NCBI RefSeq assembly: GCF_007483665.1
Contig: NZ_ML660189.1
Coordinates: forward strand, 263,030 to 327,029
Source of the DNA: Catellatospora sichuanensis
GTDB lineage: Bacteria; Actinomycetota; Actinomycetes; Mycobacteriales; Micromonosporaceae
Length of the DNA: 64,000 nt
Reading direction: 5' to 3'
In this document: positions 8,973 to 16,631 of the stretch, one piece after another
Numbering within the stretch: the stretch's first letter is position 1
Layout: each line of letters starts with the position of its first letter
The notes under the pieces: generated by a model
Seen by the model: only the letters and a program-made list of their open reading frames with translations
Databases searched by the model: none
What the model was told of the DNA's origin: nothing
Made by a program: the position numbers and the translations under genes

Positions 8973-9017
8973 ATGCCCTTCCTCTACGCATAGCGATAAG
9001 AAGGTGCCCTTCCTTCG
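8973..9017. repeat. Palindromic intergenic repeat R1, copy 2 (left arm altered)
   Basis: The centre CTACGCATAGCGAT and the right arm AGAAGGTGCCCTTCC match the other copies. The left arm instead carries TGCCCTTCCT (8974-8983), a direct copy of 9005-9014, so the element is no longer a perfect hairpin. It lies between the convergent ends of the AbiEi-like gene and a small minus-strand ORF. The flank CTAG (9020-9023) supplies that ORF's stop codon. Confidence 0.75.
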
Positions 9018-9019
9018 GG

Positions 9020-9187
9020 CTAGCGGGTGGGGCGGTGGGTGCTGGTGGGGCGTGATCCCGAAGGGCGGGAACCGTGCGGGCGGGTGCCGGCGGGTCGGGT
9101 GCCTGCCCAGCGAGCTGCCGACGATCGTATGACCCCAAATTGGGGCTCGACGTGCGCCATGTGCCGTTCTACGTTGTCAGGTGCCAT
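9020..9187 (-). CDS. Small ORF with a strong ribosome binding site (55 residues)
   Basis: Not recognised. GAGGAGG stands 7 bases before the ATG, one of the best ribosome binding sites in the window, which is why a real gene is likely. The first 30 residues (MAPDNVERHMAHVEPQFGVI...) look ordinary. The rest is a low-complexity run of TRPxGSRP units, and the stop codon lies in the flank of repeat R1, so the original reading frame may have been altered by the repeat. It lies 99 bases downstream of the Prim-Pol-like gene, in the same direction. Confidence 0.45.
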   Translation of the reverse strand: MAPDNVERHMAHVEPQFGVIRSSAARWAGTRPAGTRPHGSRPSGSRPTSTHRPTR

Positions 9188-9286
9188 GTCGGACCTCCTC
9201 GATACCTCACCTAACGACCGCACTGCCGGGCGGTCGCTGCCCGATGCATGTCACCGGGCGGGTTCGAGGGGTGGCGGGACTGCTGC

Positions 9287-10009
9287 TCAGACGGCTCGGC
9301 GCAGGGTCGGGGTGGGCTTGAGGGCGGCCGGCCGGGGCAGGGCCGGTGGGGCCAGCCGTCGGCGGGCGGTGACGGGCAGGTCGAGGAACGCGGCGTCGAG
9401 CGCCACCAGCGCCTGGACCAGGGCCTGCTGGAACTCGTCCGGGTCGGGCAACTGCCAGCCGATGCGCTGCGGCGACACCTGCCAGCGGATCGGGCCGTCG
9501 GGCAGCACCGTGGGCGGGACCGGGATCCATGAGCCGAGCGAGTGGCGCACGACGTCGACGCGGTGGTCCAGTTCCGGGGCGAGCGTGCCGCCCGAGCGCA
9601 TCAGGAACATCCAGCTGCCCGCGGCCGTGACTGCGACGGGTCCGCGTACCGCGCCCGCTGACGTCGCACGGCCGGGCCCGGTGGGCGGCCCGCACACGGC
9701 GCGTGAGCCGAGCAGGGCGGGCACCTCCAGCACGTCGAACGCGTGGCCGGTGGGCAGCAGCAGCGCATGCGGGCGCTCGCTCCACCACTCGTCGAGCTGC
9801 TCGGACCTGGTGCTCGACCGGTTCTGCCAGTCGTCGTACAGCGGATGGCTGCTGGTGGCGAAGCAGTTCACGCGGTCGCAGGCCATGCGTCGCCCGTTGA
9901 AGTATCCGCCCGGCGTCACCGCCCAGCCGTGGTCCGCGAAACGCTGCGCCGCCAGGCGCAGCCGCCGCCGCAACAGGCCTCTGCCGAACGGCGCCTGTGG
10001 CCACCGCAT
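9287..10009 (-). CDS. Prim-Pol-like (bifunctional primase/polymerase N-terminal domain) protein
   Basis: The 240 residues resemble the Prim-Pol domain of archaeo-eukaryotic primases: GWAVTPGGYFNGRR at the N-terminus, the SSHPLYDDWQNRSS...WWSERPHALLLPTG segment, then FDVLEVP where active enzymes have an acidic DxD-type motif. The second acidic position is Glu and no helicase partner is fused, so polymerase activity is doubtful. ATG at 10009 has GAGGGG about 9 bases upstream. It is divergent from an XRE-TPR regulator across a 228-base spacer. Relatives beside such regulators occur in many actinomycetes, possibly as regulatory or sensing proteins. Confidence 0.6.
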   Translation of the reverse strand: MRWPQAPFGRGLLRRRLRLAAQRFADHGWAVTPGGYFNGRRMACDRVNCFATSSHPLYDDWQNRSSTRSEQLDEWWSERPHALLLPTGHAFDVLEVPALLGSRAVCGPPTGPGRATSAGAVRGPVAVTAAGSWMFLMRSGGTLAPELDHRVDVVRHSLGSWIPVPPTVLPDGPIRWQVSPQRIGWQLPDPDEFQQALVQALVALDAAFLDLPVTARRRLAPPALPRPAALKPTPTLRRAV

Positions 10010-10141
10010 GAGTCCGACCCCCTCTTCCGGGTTAAGGGAGTCGATACTAGAGATCGACATCCGCAAAAGCCGTCACCGACGCGTCGAGTCGTCGTTACAT
10101 CGACAACAGTCCAGAGCAAACGCCTGAATGCATTGTCCAAC

Positions 10142-10214
10142 TGCAACTTGCATCTGAAGATACGAGTGTCGGACCGGATGTGGGCGCACAGACTGTGCGA
10201 CTCGGTCAGACCGA
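10142..10214. promoter_or_regulatory. Two candidate operators in the Prim-Pol/XRE divergent spacer
   Basis: TGCAA-C-TTGCA (10142-10152) and TCGGTC-A-GACCGA (10202-10214) are odd-centred perfect palindromes in the 228-base region between divergent genes. The second lies 24 bases before the XRE start. They are good candidates for autoregulatory binding by the XRE protein. Confidence 0.4.
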
Positions 10215-10237
10215 CCCGATGAGGGGAGGGCTGGAGG

Positions 10238-11464
10238 ATGGACGAGCTGCCGATAGGGCGCCGGGTGTCGTACTGGCGCAACCGCCGGAAGATGTCGCAG
10301 CAGGTCTTCGCCGACCGCCTGGGCAAGTCGAAGAGCTGGGTGGACAAGGTGGAGCGCGGCGTGCGCCGGCTCGACAAGTTCTCGGTCGTGTACGAGATCG
10401 CCGACGTGCTCCAGCTCGACGTCCAGCTGCTGTTGGGCAAGGACCCGGAGCGCCGCCCCGACAGCATGAACTGCATCGACCAGATCGAGGTCGCCGAGAT
10501 CCGCTCCGCGCTGGAGCGGTACGACCAGATCAGCGCGTTCTTCTACGCGGCGCCCGAGCCGCCGCCGATCGCGGAGATGCGCAAGGCCGCCCTGCACGCC
10601 TGGCAGACCTGGGAGCACGGCCGCTACGGCGTGCTGGCCCGCGCGCTGCCCAAGCTGCTGCGCGACGCCCAGGCCGCCGACACGGCGTACGCCCACTCCA
10701 ACGACTCCCGTGAGGCCGCGCACCTGCTCGGCCAGGTCTACCAGCTCGCCTCCTCGGTGCTGCGCAAGCTCGGTGAGCTGGACCTGAGCTGGCTGGCCGC
10801 GGACCGCTCCATCGCCGTGTCGCAGCGGGCGGGCGACCAGCTGCTCGCCGGGGTGGCCACCACCCGGGTGGCGAACGCCCTGCGCGCCCTCGGCCGGCAC
10901 CGGGCGGCGCTCGAGGTCAACGTCAACATCGCCAACCGGCTCTGCCCGACGCCGGGGGAGACCACCGACGACCAGCTGTCGGTGTACGGCTTCCTGCTGC
11001 TGCAGGGCGCCATGGCCGCCTCCTGCATCGGCGACAGCGCGACCATGCGCGACCTGCTGTCCGCGGCCCAGGAGGCGGCGGCGGGGCTGGGCGGCGACAA
11101 GAACCACTACTGGACCAGCTTCGGCCCGACCAACGTGCTGGTGCACCGGGCCGCGGCCGCGGTCGAACTGGGTGAGGGCGGCCTGGCCATCTCCATCCAC
11201 GACGGGCTGGACCCGACCACGTTCAACGCGCTGCTGCCGGAGCGCCGGGCCCACCACTACCTCGACATGGCACGCGGCTTCGCCCAGGTGGGCGACGTCG
11301 AGCGGGCGGGCGAGATGCTGCTGGAGGGCGATCTGCTGGCGCCCGCCGAGATCCGCTGCCGGCCGATCGCGCACGAGGTGCTCAGCGACGTGCTGCGGCG
11401 CACCCGCGGCACACCGACCGCGGCGCTGGCGGAGCTGGCCGAACAGATGGGGGTGGGCGTTTGA
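10238..11464 (+). CDS. XRE-family regulator with TPR-like repeats
   Basis: The 408 residues begin with a helix-turn-helix (about 8-65: RRVSYWRNRRKMSQQVFADRLGKSKSWVDKVERG). A long alpha-helical, TPR-like region follows (about 115-400), in which LLGQVYQLASSVLRKLGELDLSWLAADRSI is a typical repeat pair. This layout is common in actinobacteria, where the TPR part senses peptides, small molecules or partner proteins. ATG at 10238 follows GGGAGGGCTGGAGG. It is divergent from the Prim-Pol-like gene and lies 55 bases before a flavoprotein gene, a grouping that suggests one functional unit. Confidence 0.85.
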   Translation: MDELPIGRRVSYWRNRRKMSQQVFADRLGKSKSWVDKVERGVRRLDKFSVVYEIADVLQLDVQLLLGKDPERRPDSMNCIDQIEVAEIRSALERYDQISAFFYAAPEPPPIAEMRKAALHAWQTWEHGRYGVLARALPKLLRDAQAADTAYAHSNDSREAAHLLGQVYQLASSVLRKLGELDLSWLAADRSIAVSQRAGDQLLAGVATTRVANALRALGRHRAALEVNVNIANRLCPTPGETTDDQLSVYGFLLLQGAMAASCIGDSATMRDLLSAAQEAAAGLGGDKNHYWTSFGPTNVLVHRAAAAVELGEGGLAISIHDGLDPTTFNALLPERRAHHYLDMARGFAQVGDVERAGEMLLEGDLLAPAEIRCRPIAHEVLSDVLRRTRGTPTAALAELAEQMGVGV

Positions 11465-11519
11465 GCGGCTCGGCGATGCCCCCGCCCGCCGTCGGCGGCG
11501 AGCGTGCCGAGGGGGCGGC

Positions 11520-12089
11520 GTGAACGACGCGGTGCGGCCGGACGGCAAGGCGGTGCTTTATGTCATCGCCTGCGGCTCACCGGTGACGCGTGACGTCGGC
11601 CTGCTGGTCGGGCTCGCGCAGGAGCGGGGCTACGACGTGTGCGTCGTGGTCACGCCGGACGGGCGCAAGTTCGTCGACGTGCCGACGCTCGCGGCGCAGA
11701 CGGGCCACCCGGTGCGCAGCACGTACAAGAATCCCGGCGATCCCGACGTGCTCCCGTCGCCGGACGCGCTGATCGTGGCGCCGGCGACGGTGAACACCGT
11801 GAACAAGTGGGGCGCGGGCATCGCGGACACCCTCGCCCTGGGGCTGATCGTGGAAAGCCAGGGCAAGGGGCTGCCGATCGTCGCGCTGCCGTACACGAAC
11901 GCGGCGATGGCCCGGCACCCGGCGTTCCAGGAGAACATCGTGCGGCTGCGCGGCTGGGGCATCACCGTGCTGTACGGCGACGACGTGCTGAAACTGCCCG
12001 CCCCCGGCGAGGGCGACGCGTACCGCCACGAGTTCCCGTGGGCGCTGGCCCTGGACGCGGTGGAGAAGCTCTGCCCGCCCGGCGCGTGA
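11520..12089 (+). CDS. Flavoprotein of the phosphopantothenoylcysteine-decarboxylase-like family
   Basis: The 189 residues match the flavoprotein (HFCD-type) domain: LYVIACGSPVTRDVGLLV at the flavin end, LIVAPATVNTVNKWGAGIADTLALGLI with the family PAT(V/A)N motif, and LPIVALPYTNAAMARHPAF. Members bind FMN and decarboxylate cysteine-like substrates or act as unspecified reductases; the substrate is unknown here. It is too short and lacks the CoaB half, so it is not coaBC. GTG at 11520 follows AGGGGGCGGC. It sits directly after the XRE-TPR gene, probably as an operon. Confidence 0.75.
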   Translation: MNDAVRPDGKAVLYVIACGSPVTRDVGLLVGLAQERGYDVCVVVTPDGRKFVDVPTLAAQTGHPVRSTYKNPGDPDVLPSPDALIVAPATVNTVNKWGAGIADTLALGLIVESQGKGLPIVALPYTNAAMARHPAFQENIVRLRGWGITVLYGDDVLKLPAPGEGDAYRHEFPWALALDAVEKLCPPGA

Positions 12090-12125
12090 GCCGCCCGCGC
12101 CCCGCGGCGGGCCGCCTGTTGCGCA

Positions 12126-12139
12126 GTAGTCTGTCCGGG
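12126..12139 (+). promoter_or_regulatory. Leaderless promoter of the Nif3 gene
   Basis: TAGTCT (12126-12131) fits the TANNNT -10 box. The GTG start at 12139 is where transcription would begin, so the transcript would have no leader. There is no ribosome binding site before the start. The -35 region is not recognisable. Confidence 0.5.
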
Positions 12140-12957
12140 TGACCTGGACTGTCGCGTCTTTCACCGAGTTGCTGGACAGCGAGTTCCCGCCGCGGTGGGC
12201 GGAGCCGTGGGACCGCGTCGGGCTGGTGGCCGGACGTCCCGAGCAGCCGGTGACGCGGGTGCTGGCGGTGGTGGACGTGCTGCCGGCCACGGTCGCCGAG
12301 GCCCTCGACACCGGCGCCGACATGATCATCGCCCATCATCCGCTGCTGCTGACCGGCGTCTCCTCGGTCGCGGCCACCACCTACCAGGGCCGGATCATCC
12401 ACGACCTGATCGGCAACGGGGTGGCGCTGTACGTCGCGCACACCAACGCCGATGTCGCCAGGCCCGGCGTCAGCGATGCACTCGCCGAGGCGCTCGGCCT
12501 GCTGGACACGCGCCCGCTGCGGGCCACCGAGGAGGGCCGCGGCCATGGGCGGGTCGGCCGCCTGCCCGCACCGCTCACCCTGGGCGAGTTCGCGCACCTC
12601 GCGGCCACCGCGCTGCCGGTCGCCAGCTGGGGCGTACGCGTCGCGGGCGACCCGGCCCGGCCGGTTTCGCTCGTCGCGGTCTGCGGCGGCTCGGGTGACG
12701 AGTTCATCCCCGACGCGGTCGCCGCGGGTGTCGACGTCTACCTGACCGGGGACCTCAAACACCACCGTGTCGCGGACCTGCTGGCCTCGGCCGGTCCGGC
12801 GCTGGTCGACGCGGGCCACTACGCCACCGAGCGGCCCTGGCTGACGCCCCTGGCCGCCTGGCTGCGTACGGCGACCGGACTTGAGACCATCGTCTCCGAG
12901 ACCACGACCGATCCGTTCGGTTTCCACGCGTGCGCGACACTTGACCCGGTCGCCTGA
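12139..12957 (+). CDS. Nif3-like dinuclear metal centre protein
   Basis: The 272 residues belong to the Nif3/YbgI family, toroidal hexamers with two metal ions per subunit. Metal ligands are visible in ADMIIAHHPLLL, YVAHTNADVA and DAGHYATERPW. Some relatives are annotated as GTP cyclohydrolase 1 type 2, but the physiological role is unsettled. It lies first in a three-gene cluster with a zinc-ribbon coiled-coil protein and the RNase H/phosphatase, an order conserved in actinobacteria (Rv2230c-Rv2229c-Rv2228c in Mycobacterium tuberculosis). Confidence 0.9.
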   Translation: MTWTVASFTELLDSEFPPRWAEPWDRVGLVAGRPEQPVTRVLAVVDVLPATVAEALDTGADMIIAHHPLLLTGVSSVAATTYQGRIIHDLIGNGVALYVAHTNADVARPGVSDALAEALGLLDTRPLRATEEGRGHGRVGRLPAPLTLGEFAHLAATALPVASWGVRVAGDPARPVSLVAVCGGSGDEFIPDAVAAGVDVYLTGDLKHHRVADLLASAGPALVDAGHYATERPWLTPLAAWLRTATGLETIVSETTTDPFGFHACATLDPVA

Positions 12958-13003
12958 ACGTGGCCTTTGACAACTGGACAACCGCGAGAGAAGGAGTGCC
13001 GAC

Positions 13004-13744
13004 GTGAAGGCCGACCCGAAGGATCAACAGCGGTTGCTCGACCTGCAGGCGATCGACACCACGCTGCAGCAGCTGGCGCACCGGCGCAAGAGCCTGCCGG
13101 AGATCGCCGAGCTGGACGTGCTCGGCAAGGCGATCGGCCGGCTGGAGGACGAGCGGGCCCGTGTCGAGGTCGACGTCGACGACCTGGACCGCGACATCGC
13201 CCGGCTGGAACGCGAGATCGACACCGTACGCCAGCGCAGCGCCAAGGACCAGCAGCGGCTCGTCGACGGCCGGCTGCCCGCGCGTGAGCTGACCGCGCTG
13301 GAGCACGAGATCGGCTCGCTCAAGCGGCGGCAGTCGGAGCTGGAGGACGCCGAGCTGGAGCTGATGGAGAAGCGCGAGACGGCGCAGGCCGCCCTGGACT
13401 CCGTCGACGAGAAGATCTCCGTCGCCCGGGAGAAGCGCATCGCCGCGGAGAACCGCCGCGACGCCGCGATCTCCGAGATCACTAAGGAGGCGGAGTGGAA
13501 GCAGAACGCCCGCCGTCCGCTGGCCGCCGATCTGCCCGGCGAGCTGGTGCAGCTGTACGACAAGATCCGTGAGACGTCGGGCGGGCTCGGCGCGGCCCTG
13601 GTGCAGCACGGCCGCTGCGGCGGCTGCCGCCTGGAGCTCTTCGGCGCGGACCGCAACCGGGTCAAAGCGGCCCCGCCGGACGAGGTCGTGCGCTGCGAGG
13701 AGTGCCGGCGCATCATGGTCCGCACCGCGGAGTCCGGCCTGTGA
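13004..13744 (+). CDS. Coiled-coil protein with C-terminal C4 zinc ribbon
   Basis: The 246 residues are a long charged coiled coil (about 10-180, many ELERExD heptads) ending in a zinc ribbon with CGGC and CEEC pairs (about 205-235). It resembles Rv2229c and chlamydial CT398. The molecular role is unknown; the Zn ribbon suggests nucleic-acid or protein binding. GTG at 13004 follows AAGGAG by 7 bases. The next gene starts within its stop codon (GTGA overlap), so it is translationally coupled to the RNase H fusion. Confidence 0.9.
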   Translation: MKADPKDQQRLLDLQAIDTTLQQLAHRRKSLPEIAELDVLGKAIGRLEDERARVEVDVDDLDRDIARLEREIDTVRQRSAKDQQRLVDGRLPARELTALEHEIGSLKRRQSELEDAELELMEKRETAQAALDSVDEKISVAREKRIAAENRRDAAISEITKEAEWKQNARRPLAADLPGELVQLYDKIRETSGGLGAALVQHGRCGGCRLELFGADRNRVKAAPPDEVVRCEECRRIMVRTAESGL

Positions 13745-15018
13745 CCATCGGGAAGGTCGTCATCGAGGCCGACGGCGGCGCGCGCGGCAACCCCGGCCCG
13801 GCCGGGTACGGCGCGGTGGTGCGCGACCCGGCCAGCGGTGAGGTGCTCGCCGAACGGGCCGCCGCGCTCGGCGTGACCACGAACAACGTCGCCGAGTACC
13901 GGGGTCTCATCGCCGGGCTCGAGGCCGCCGCGGAGCTTGGCGCGTCACAGGTCGAGGCCCGGATGGACTCCAAGCTGGTGGTCGAGCAGATGTCCGGCCG
14001 CTGGCAGATCAAGCACCCTGGGCTGCGCCCGCTGGCGGCCGAGGTGGCCGCGCTGGTGCGCAAGTTCGACCAGGTCACGTACACGTGGATCCCGCGCGAG
14101 CGCAACCGCGCCGCCGACGCCCTGGCCAACGCGGCCATGGACGCGGCCGCGCGCGGCGCATCCCTGGCCCCGGAGGGCGAGACGGTCCTGGGGATCGTGA
14201 CCGCGTGGGATTCCGACACCTATCCGGGGCTCTCCGACACGGACGTGCCGACCACGGCGGGCTCGGCCGCAGCCGCCGGGCGTGGCACGGACGCCGGCCC
14301 GGGCGGCGGGTCCGGCACCCGGGCGGCGGCCGGCCGCAAGACGGAGGCCGCCGCGACAGGGCGGCCGCGCGAGGACTGGGCACCGCGTACCTCCCCGGCG
14401 ACCCGGCTGGTGCTGGTGCGGCACGGCGAGACCGAGCTGACCGCGCAGAAGCGCTACTCCGGCCGCGGCGACGTCCCGCTGTCAGCCGTGGGGGAGGGGC
14501 AGGCGGCCGCCGCCGGGCGGCGCGTCGCGGGGTTGCGCCCCGACCGGGTGGTCAGCTCGCCGCTGAGCCGGTGCCGGGCCACCGCGGCGGCGATCGCGTC
14601 GGCCGCCGGCGGTGTCCCGGTGAGCGTGGAGGCCGACCTCATCGAGTGCGACTTCGGCGTATGGGAGGGCCTGACCTTCGGCGACGTGCGCGAGCAGTAC
14701 CCGGCCGAGCTGGACGCCTGGCTGGCCTCGACCTCGGTCGCGCCGCCGAAGGGCGAGTCGTTCCAGCAGGTCGCCAAGCGGGTGCGCGGGGCGATGGGCA
14801 AGCTGCAGAAGGCGTACGAGGGGCAGACCGTCGTCATCGTGTCGCACGTGTCGCCGATCAAGCTGATCCTGCGGGACGCGCTCGCGGCCGGCGACGCGTT
14901 CCTGTACCGGCTGCTGCTGGACCCGGCCGGCGTTTCGATCGTCGACGTGTGGCCCGACGGCGGCGTCTCGGTCCGCTCCGTCAACGACACCGCCCACCTG
15001 CTGCCGCCCACCCCCTGA
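13741..15018 (+). CDS. Bifunctional RNase HI / histidine phosphatase (CobC-like)
   Basis: The 425 residues fuse two enzymes. Residues 1-140 are RNase HI (EADGGARGNPGPAGYG, NNVAEYRGLI, ARMDSKLVVEQM, NRAADALANAAMD supply the catalytic acids), removing RNA from RNA:DNA hybrids. A Gly/Ala-rich linker (about 165-215) leads to a histidine phosphatase, with LVRHGET carrying the phosphorylated His and VSHVSPIKLIL the second His; it is similar to alpha-ribazole phosphatase. This is the layout of M. tuberculosis Rv2228c. The GTG start overlaps the previous stop. Confidence 0.95.
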   Translation: MTIGKVVIEADGGARGNPGPAGYGAVVRDPASGEVLAERAAALGVTTNNVAEYRGLIAGLEAAAELGASQVEARMDSKLVVEQMSGRWQIKHPGLRPLAAEVAALVRKFDQVTYTWIPRERNRAADALANAAMDAAARGASLAPEGETVLGIVTAWDSDTYPGLSDTDVPTTAGSAAAAGRGTDAGPGGGSGTRAAAGRKTEAAATGRPREDWAPRTSPATRLVLVRHGETELTAQKRYSGRGDVPLSAVGEGQAAAAGRRVAGLRPDRVVSSPLSRCRATAAAIASAAGGVPVSVEADLIECDFGVWEGLTFGDVREQYPAELDAWLASTSVAPPKGESFQQVAKRVRGAMGKLQKAYEGQTVVIVSHVSPIKLILRDALAAGDAFLYRLLLDPAGVSIVDVWPDGGVSVRSVNDTAHLLPPTP

Positions 15019-15041
15019 CCTGCGCGGCGTCACGACAGGCG

Positions 15042-15095
15042 TTAACAAGGGCACCTTCTACAACGCATAGCGATGTACAGGTGCCCTTGCTTCGC
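15042..15095. repeat. Palindromic intergenic repeat R1, copy 3
   Basis: Arms CAAGGGCACCT (15046-15056) and AGGTGCCCTTG (15079-15089) flank the centre CAACGCATAGCGATGT. It fills the space between two convergent genes, and the adjoining CTAG (15097-15100) contains the stop codon of the minus-strand RNB gene, as in copy 2. A bidirectional terminator role is plausible. Confidence 0.85.
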
Positions 15096-15096
15096 G

Positions 15097-16500
15097 CTAG
15101 GCGAGGGTGAAGCGGACCACGCGTTTGGCGGGGTCGGCCTGGGTGAGGCGGACGGTGATCTGGTCCCCTGCGGTGAGCTGGCCGTCGCAGCGGGCGCGGA
15201 CCGCGGGCTCGGTGAGGGCCACCGTGCCGCCGGGCTTGCCGTGGTTGGTGTCCAGCACGGTGGCGGGGAAGGTCTCGCCGACGCGGTCCGCCAGGATGGT
15301 CGACTCGACCAGGTCGATCGCGCCGCGTTCGGCGGCCGACGAGATCCGGTCGGTGCCCGACATGACGGCGGGCAGCTCGGGCAGTGCCGCGGCGGCCCAG
15401 GCGGGCACCTCACGGCCGTCGTGCAGTGCCAGGCACACCTCGGTGACATACCGGTCGGCCAGGCGCCGCAGCGGGGCCGTGACGTGGGCGTACGCCGCCG
15501 CGACGGCGCTGTGCTCCGGATCGGCGGGCACCTGCCCGGCGAACGGCGTGTACCCGGCGCCGCGGAGCAGCTCCGCGGCCTCGTCGACGAACGCGGCATG
15601 CCTGGGCCGGGCCGGGTCCAGCCCGGCGAGCACCTGGCCCACGGTCTTGCCGTCGGGCCAGTCCACACCCAGGCCCTTCGCCGCGATGCGCAGCCGGGCC
15701 ACCGCCTCCGGGTCGGGGGCGGGCATGGTGCGCAGCAGGCCGATCCGCCCCGCCAGCATGATGTCGGCGGCCGCGCGGCCGGTCAGCAGCGAGATCTGGG
15801 CGTTCCACTCCTCGGCGGGCAGCGGGGCGCGCAGGCGCAGCTGCCAGCCGTCGCCGTGCGGCTCGATCTCCTGCTCGGGCATGGGCAGGTTGATCGCACC
15901 GCGTTCCAGCCCTCGCGCGGTCAGCAGCCGGCCCAGTTCCGGCAGCAGCGCGATCGGCTCGGCGAGCACACCTTTGTCCACATCGGCCTGCACGCCCTCG
16001 TAGGCGAGCTTGGCCCGGCTGCGCACCCGCGCCCGCTGCATGTGCACGCCGACGGTGTCGCCGTCGGCGGAAACGTCGATCGTCCACACCACCGCGGCCC
16101 GGTCCACCCCGGGCAGCAGGCTGACCGCGCCTTCGCTGAGCACCGGCGGGTGCAGCGGCACCTTGCCGTCGGGCAGGTAGACGGTCTGCCCGCGACGCCA
16201 GGTCTCGGCCTCCAGCGGGCTGTCCGGCACCACGTACGTCGCGACGTCGGCGATGGCGTAGTGCACCCGGTAGCCGCCGTCCCGGCGGAACAGGCACACG
16301 GCCTGGTCGAGGTCGCGCGAGCCGGGCGGGTCGATGGTGACGAAGGGCAGTTCGGTGCGGTCGGCGTCGGGCAGCTTCACCTCGGCGGCCGCCGCCTCGG
16401 CCTGCGCCTGCGCGGCAGGCGGGAAGCCGTCGGGCAGTTGCAGCTCGCGACGCAGTGCGGTGAAGTCGATGGCCTCGGCGTGCAGGCGGCGGTATGCCAT
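15097..16500 (-). CDS. RNB-domain exoribonuclease (RNase II/R family)
   Basis: The 467 residues centre on an RNB catalytic domain, with FVTIDPPGSRDLDQAVCLF holding the Mg-binding aspartates (Gln replaces the last Asp of the E. coli RNase II motif, common in actinobacterial members). The motifs HYAIADVATYV, HPPVLSEGAVSLLPG and the late AYAHVTAPLRRLADRYV follow. The N-terminal cold-shock domains of full RNase R are absent; a short S1/OB-like segment may lie at the C-terminus (DGQLTAGDQITVRLTQ). It acts as a processive 3'-5' RNA exonuclease. Its stop abuts repeat R1 copy 3. Confidence 0.9.
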   Translation of the reverse strand: MAYRRLHAEAIDFTALRRELQLPDGFPPAAQAQAEAAAAEVKLPDADRTELPFVTIDPPGSRDLDQAVCLFRRDGGYRVHYAIADVATYVVPDSPLEAETWRRGQTVYLPDGKVPLHPPVLSEGAVSLLPGVDRAAVVWTIDVSADGDTVGVHMQRARVRSRAKLAYEGVQADVDKGVLAEPIALLPELGRLLTARGLERGAINLPMPEQEIEPHGDGWQLRLRAPLPAEEWNAQISLLTGRAAADIMLAGRIGLLRTMPAPDPEAVARLRIAAKGLGVDWPDGKTVGQVLAGLDPARPRHAAFVDEAAELLRGAGYTPFAGQVPADPEHSAVAAAYAHVTAPLRRLADRYVTEVCLALHDGREVPAWAAAALPELPAVMSGTDRISSAAERGAIDLVESTILADRVGETFPATVLDTNHGKPGGTVALTEPAVRARCDGQLTAGDQITVRLTQADPAKRVVRFTLA

Positions 16501-16574
16501 TGGTCATTCTTACCAGGTGCCGGCGGGCCGCGGCCCCGCCCGTACGGGCGGCTTCGGCCATGGGCGACGGCGAC

Positions 16575-16612
16575 TCGGTGCCATCCGCAGGTCACGCCGT
16601 GGATGACACCGA
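16575..16612. repeat. Inverted repeat R2, copy B
   Basis: TCGGTGCCATCC (16575-16586) faces GGATGACACCGA (16601-16612), with one mismatch and a 14-base loop. The same sequence, with perfect arms, occurs at 59272-59308. It lies in the 131-base gap between the histone-like gene's end and the RNB gene's start, both on the minus strand. Confidence 0.6.
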
Positions 16613-16631
16613 TCAGGGCCACGCTGCCCCG

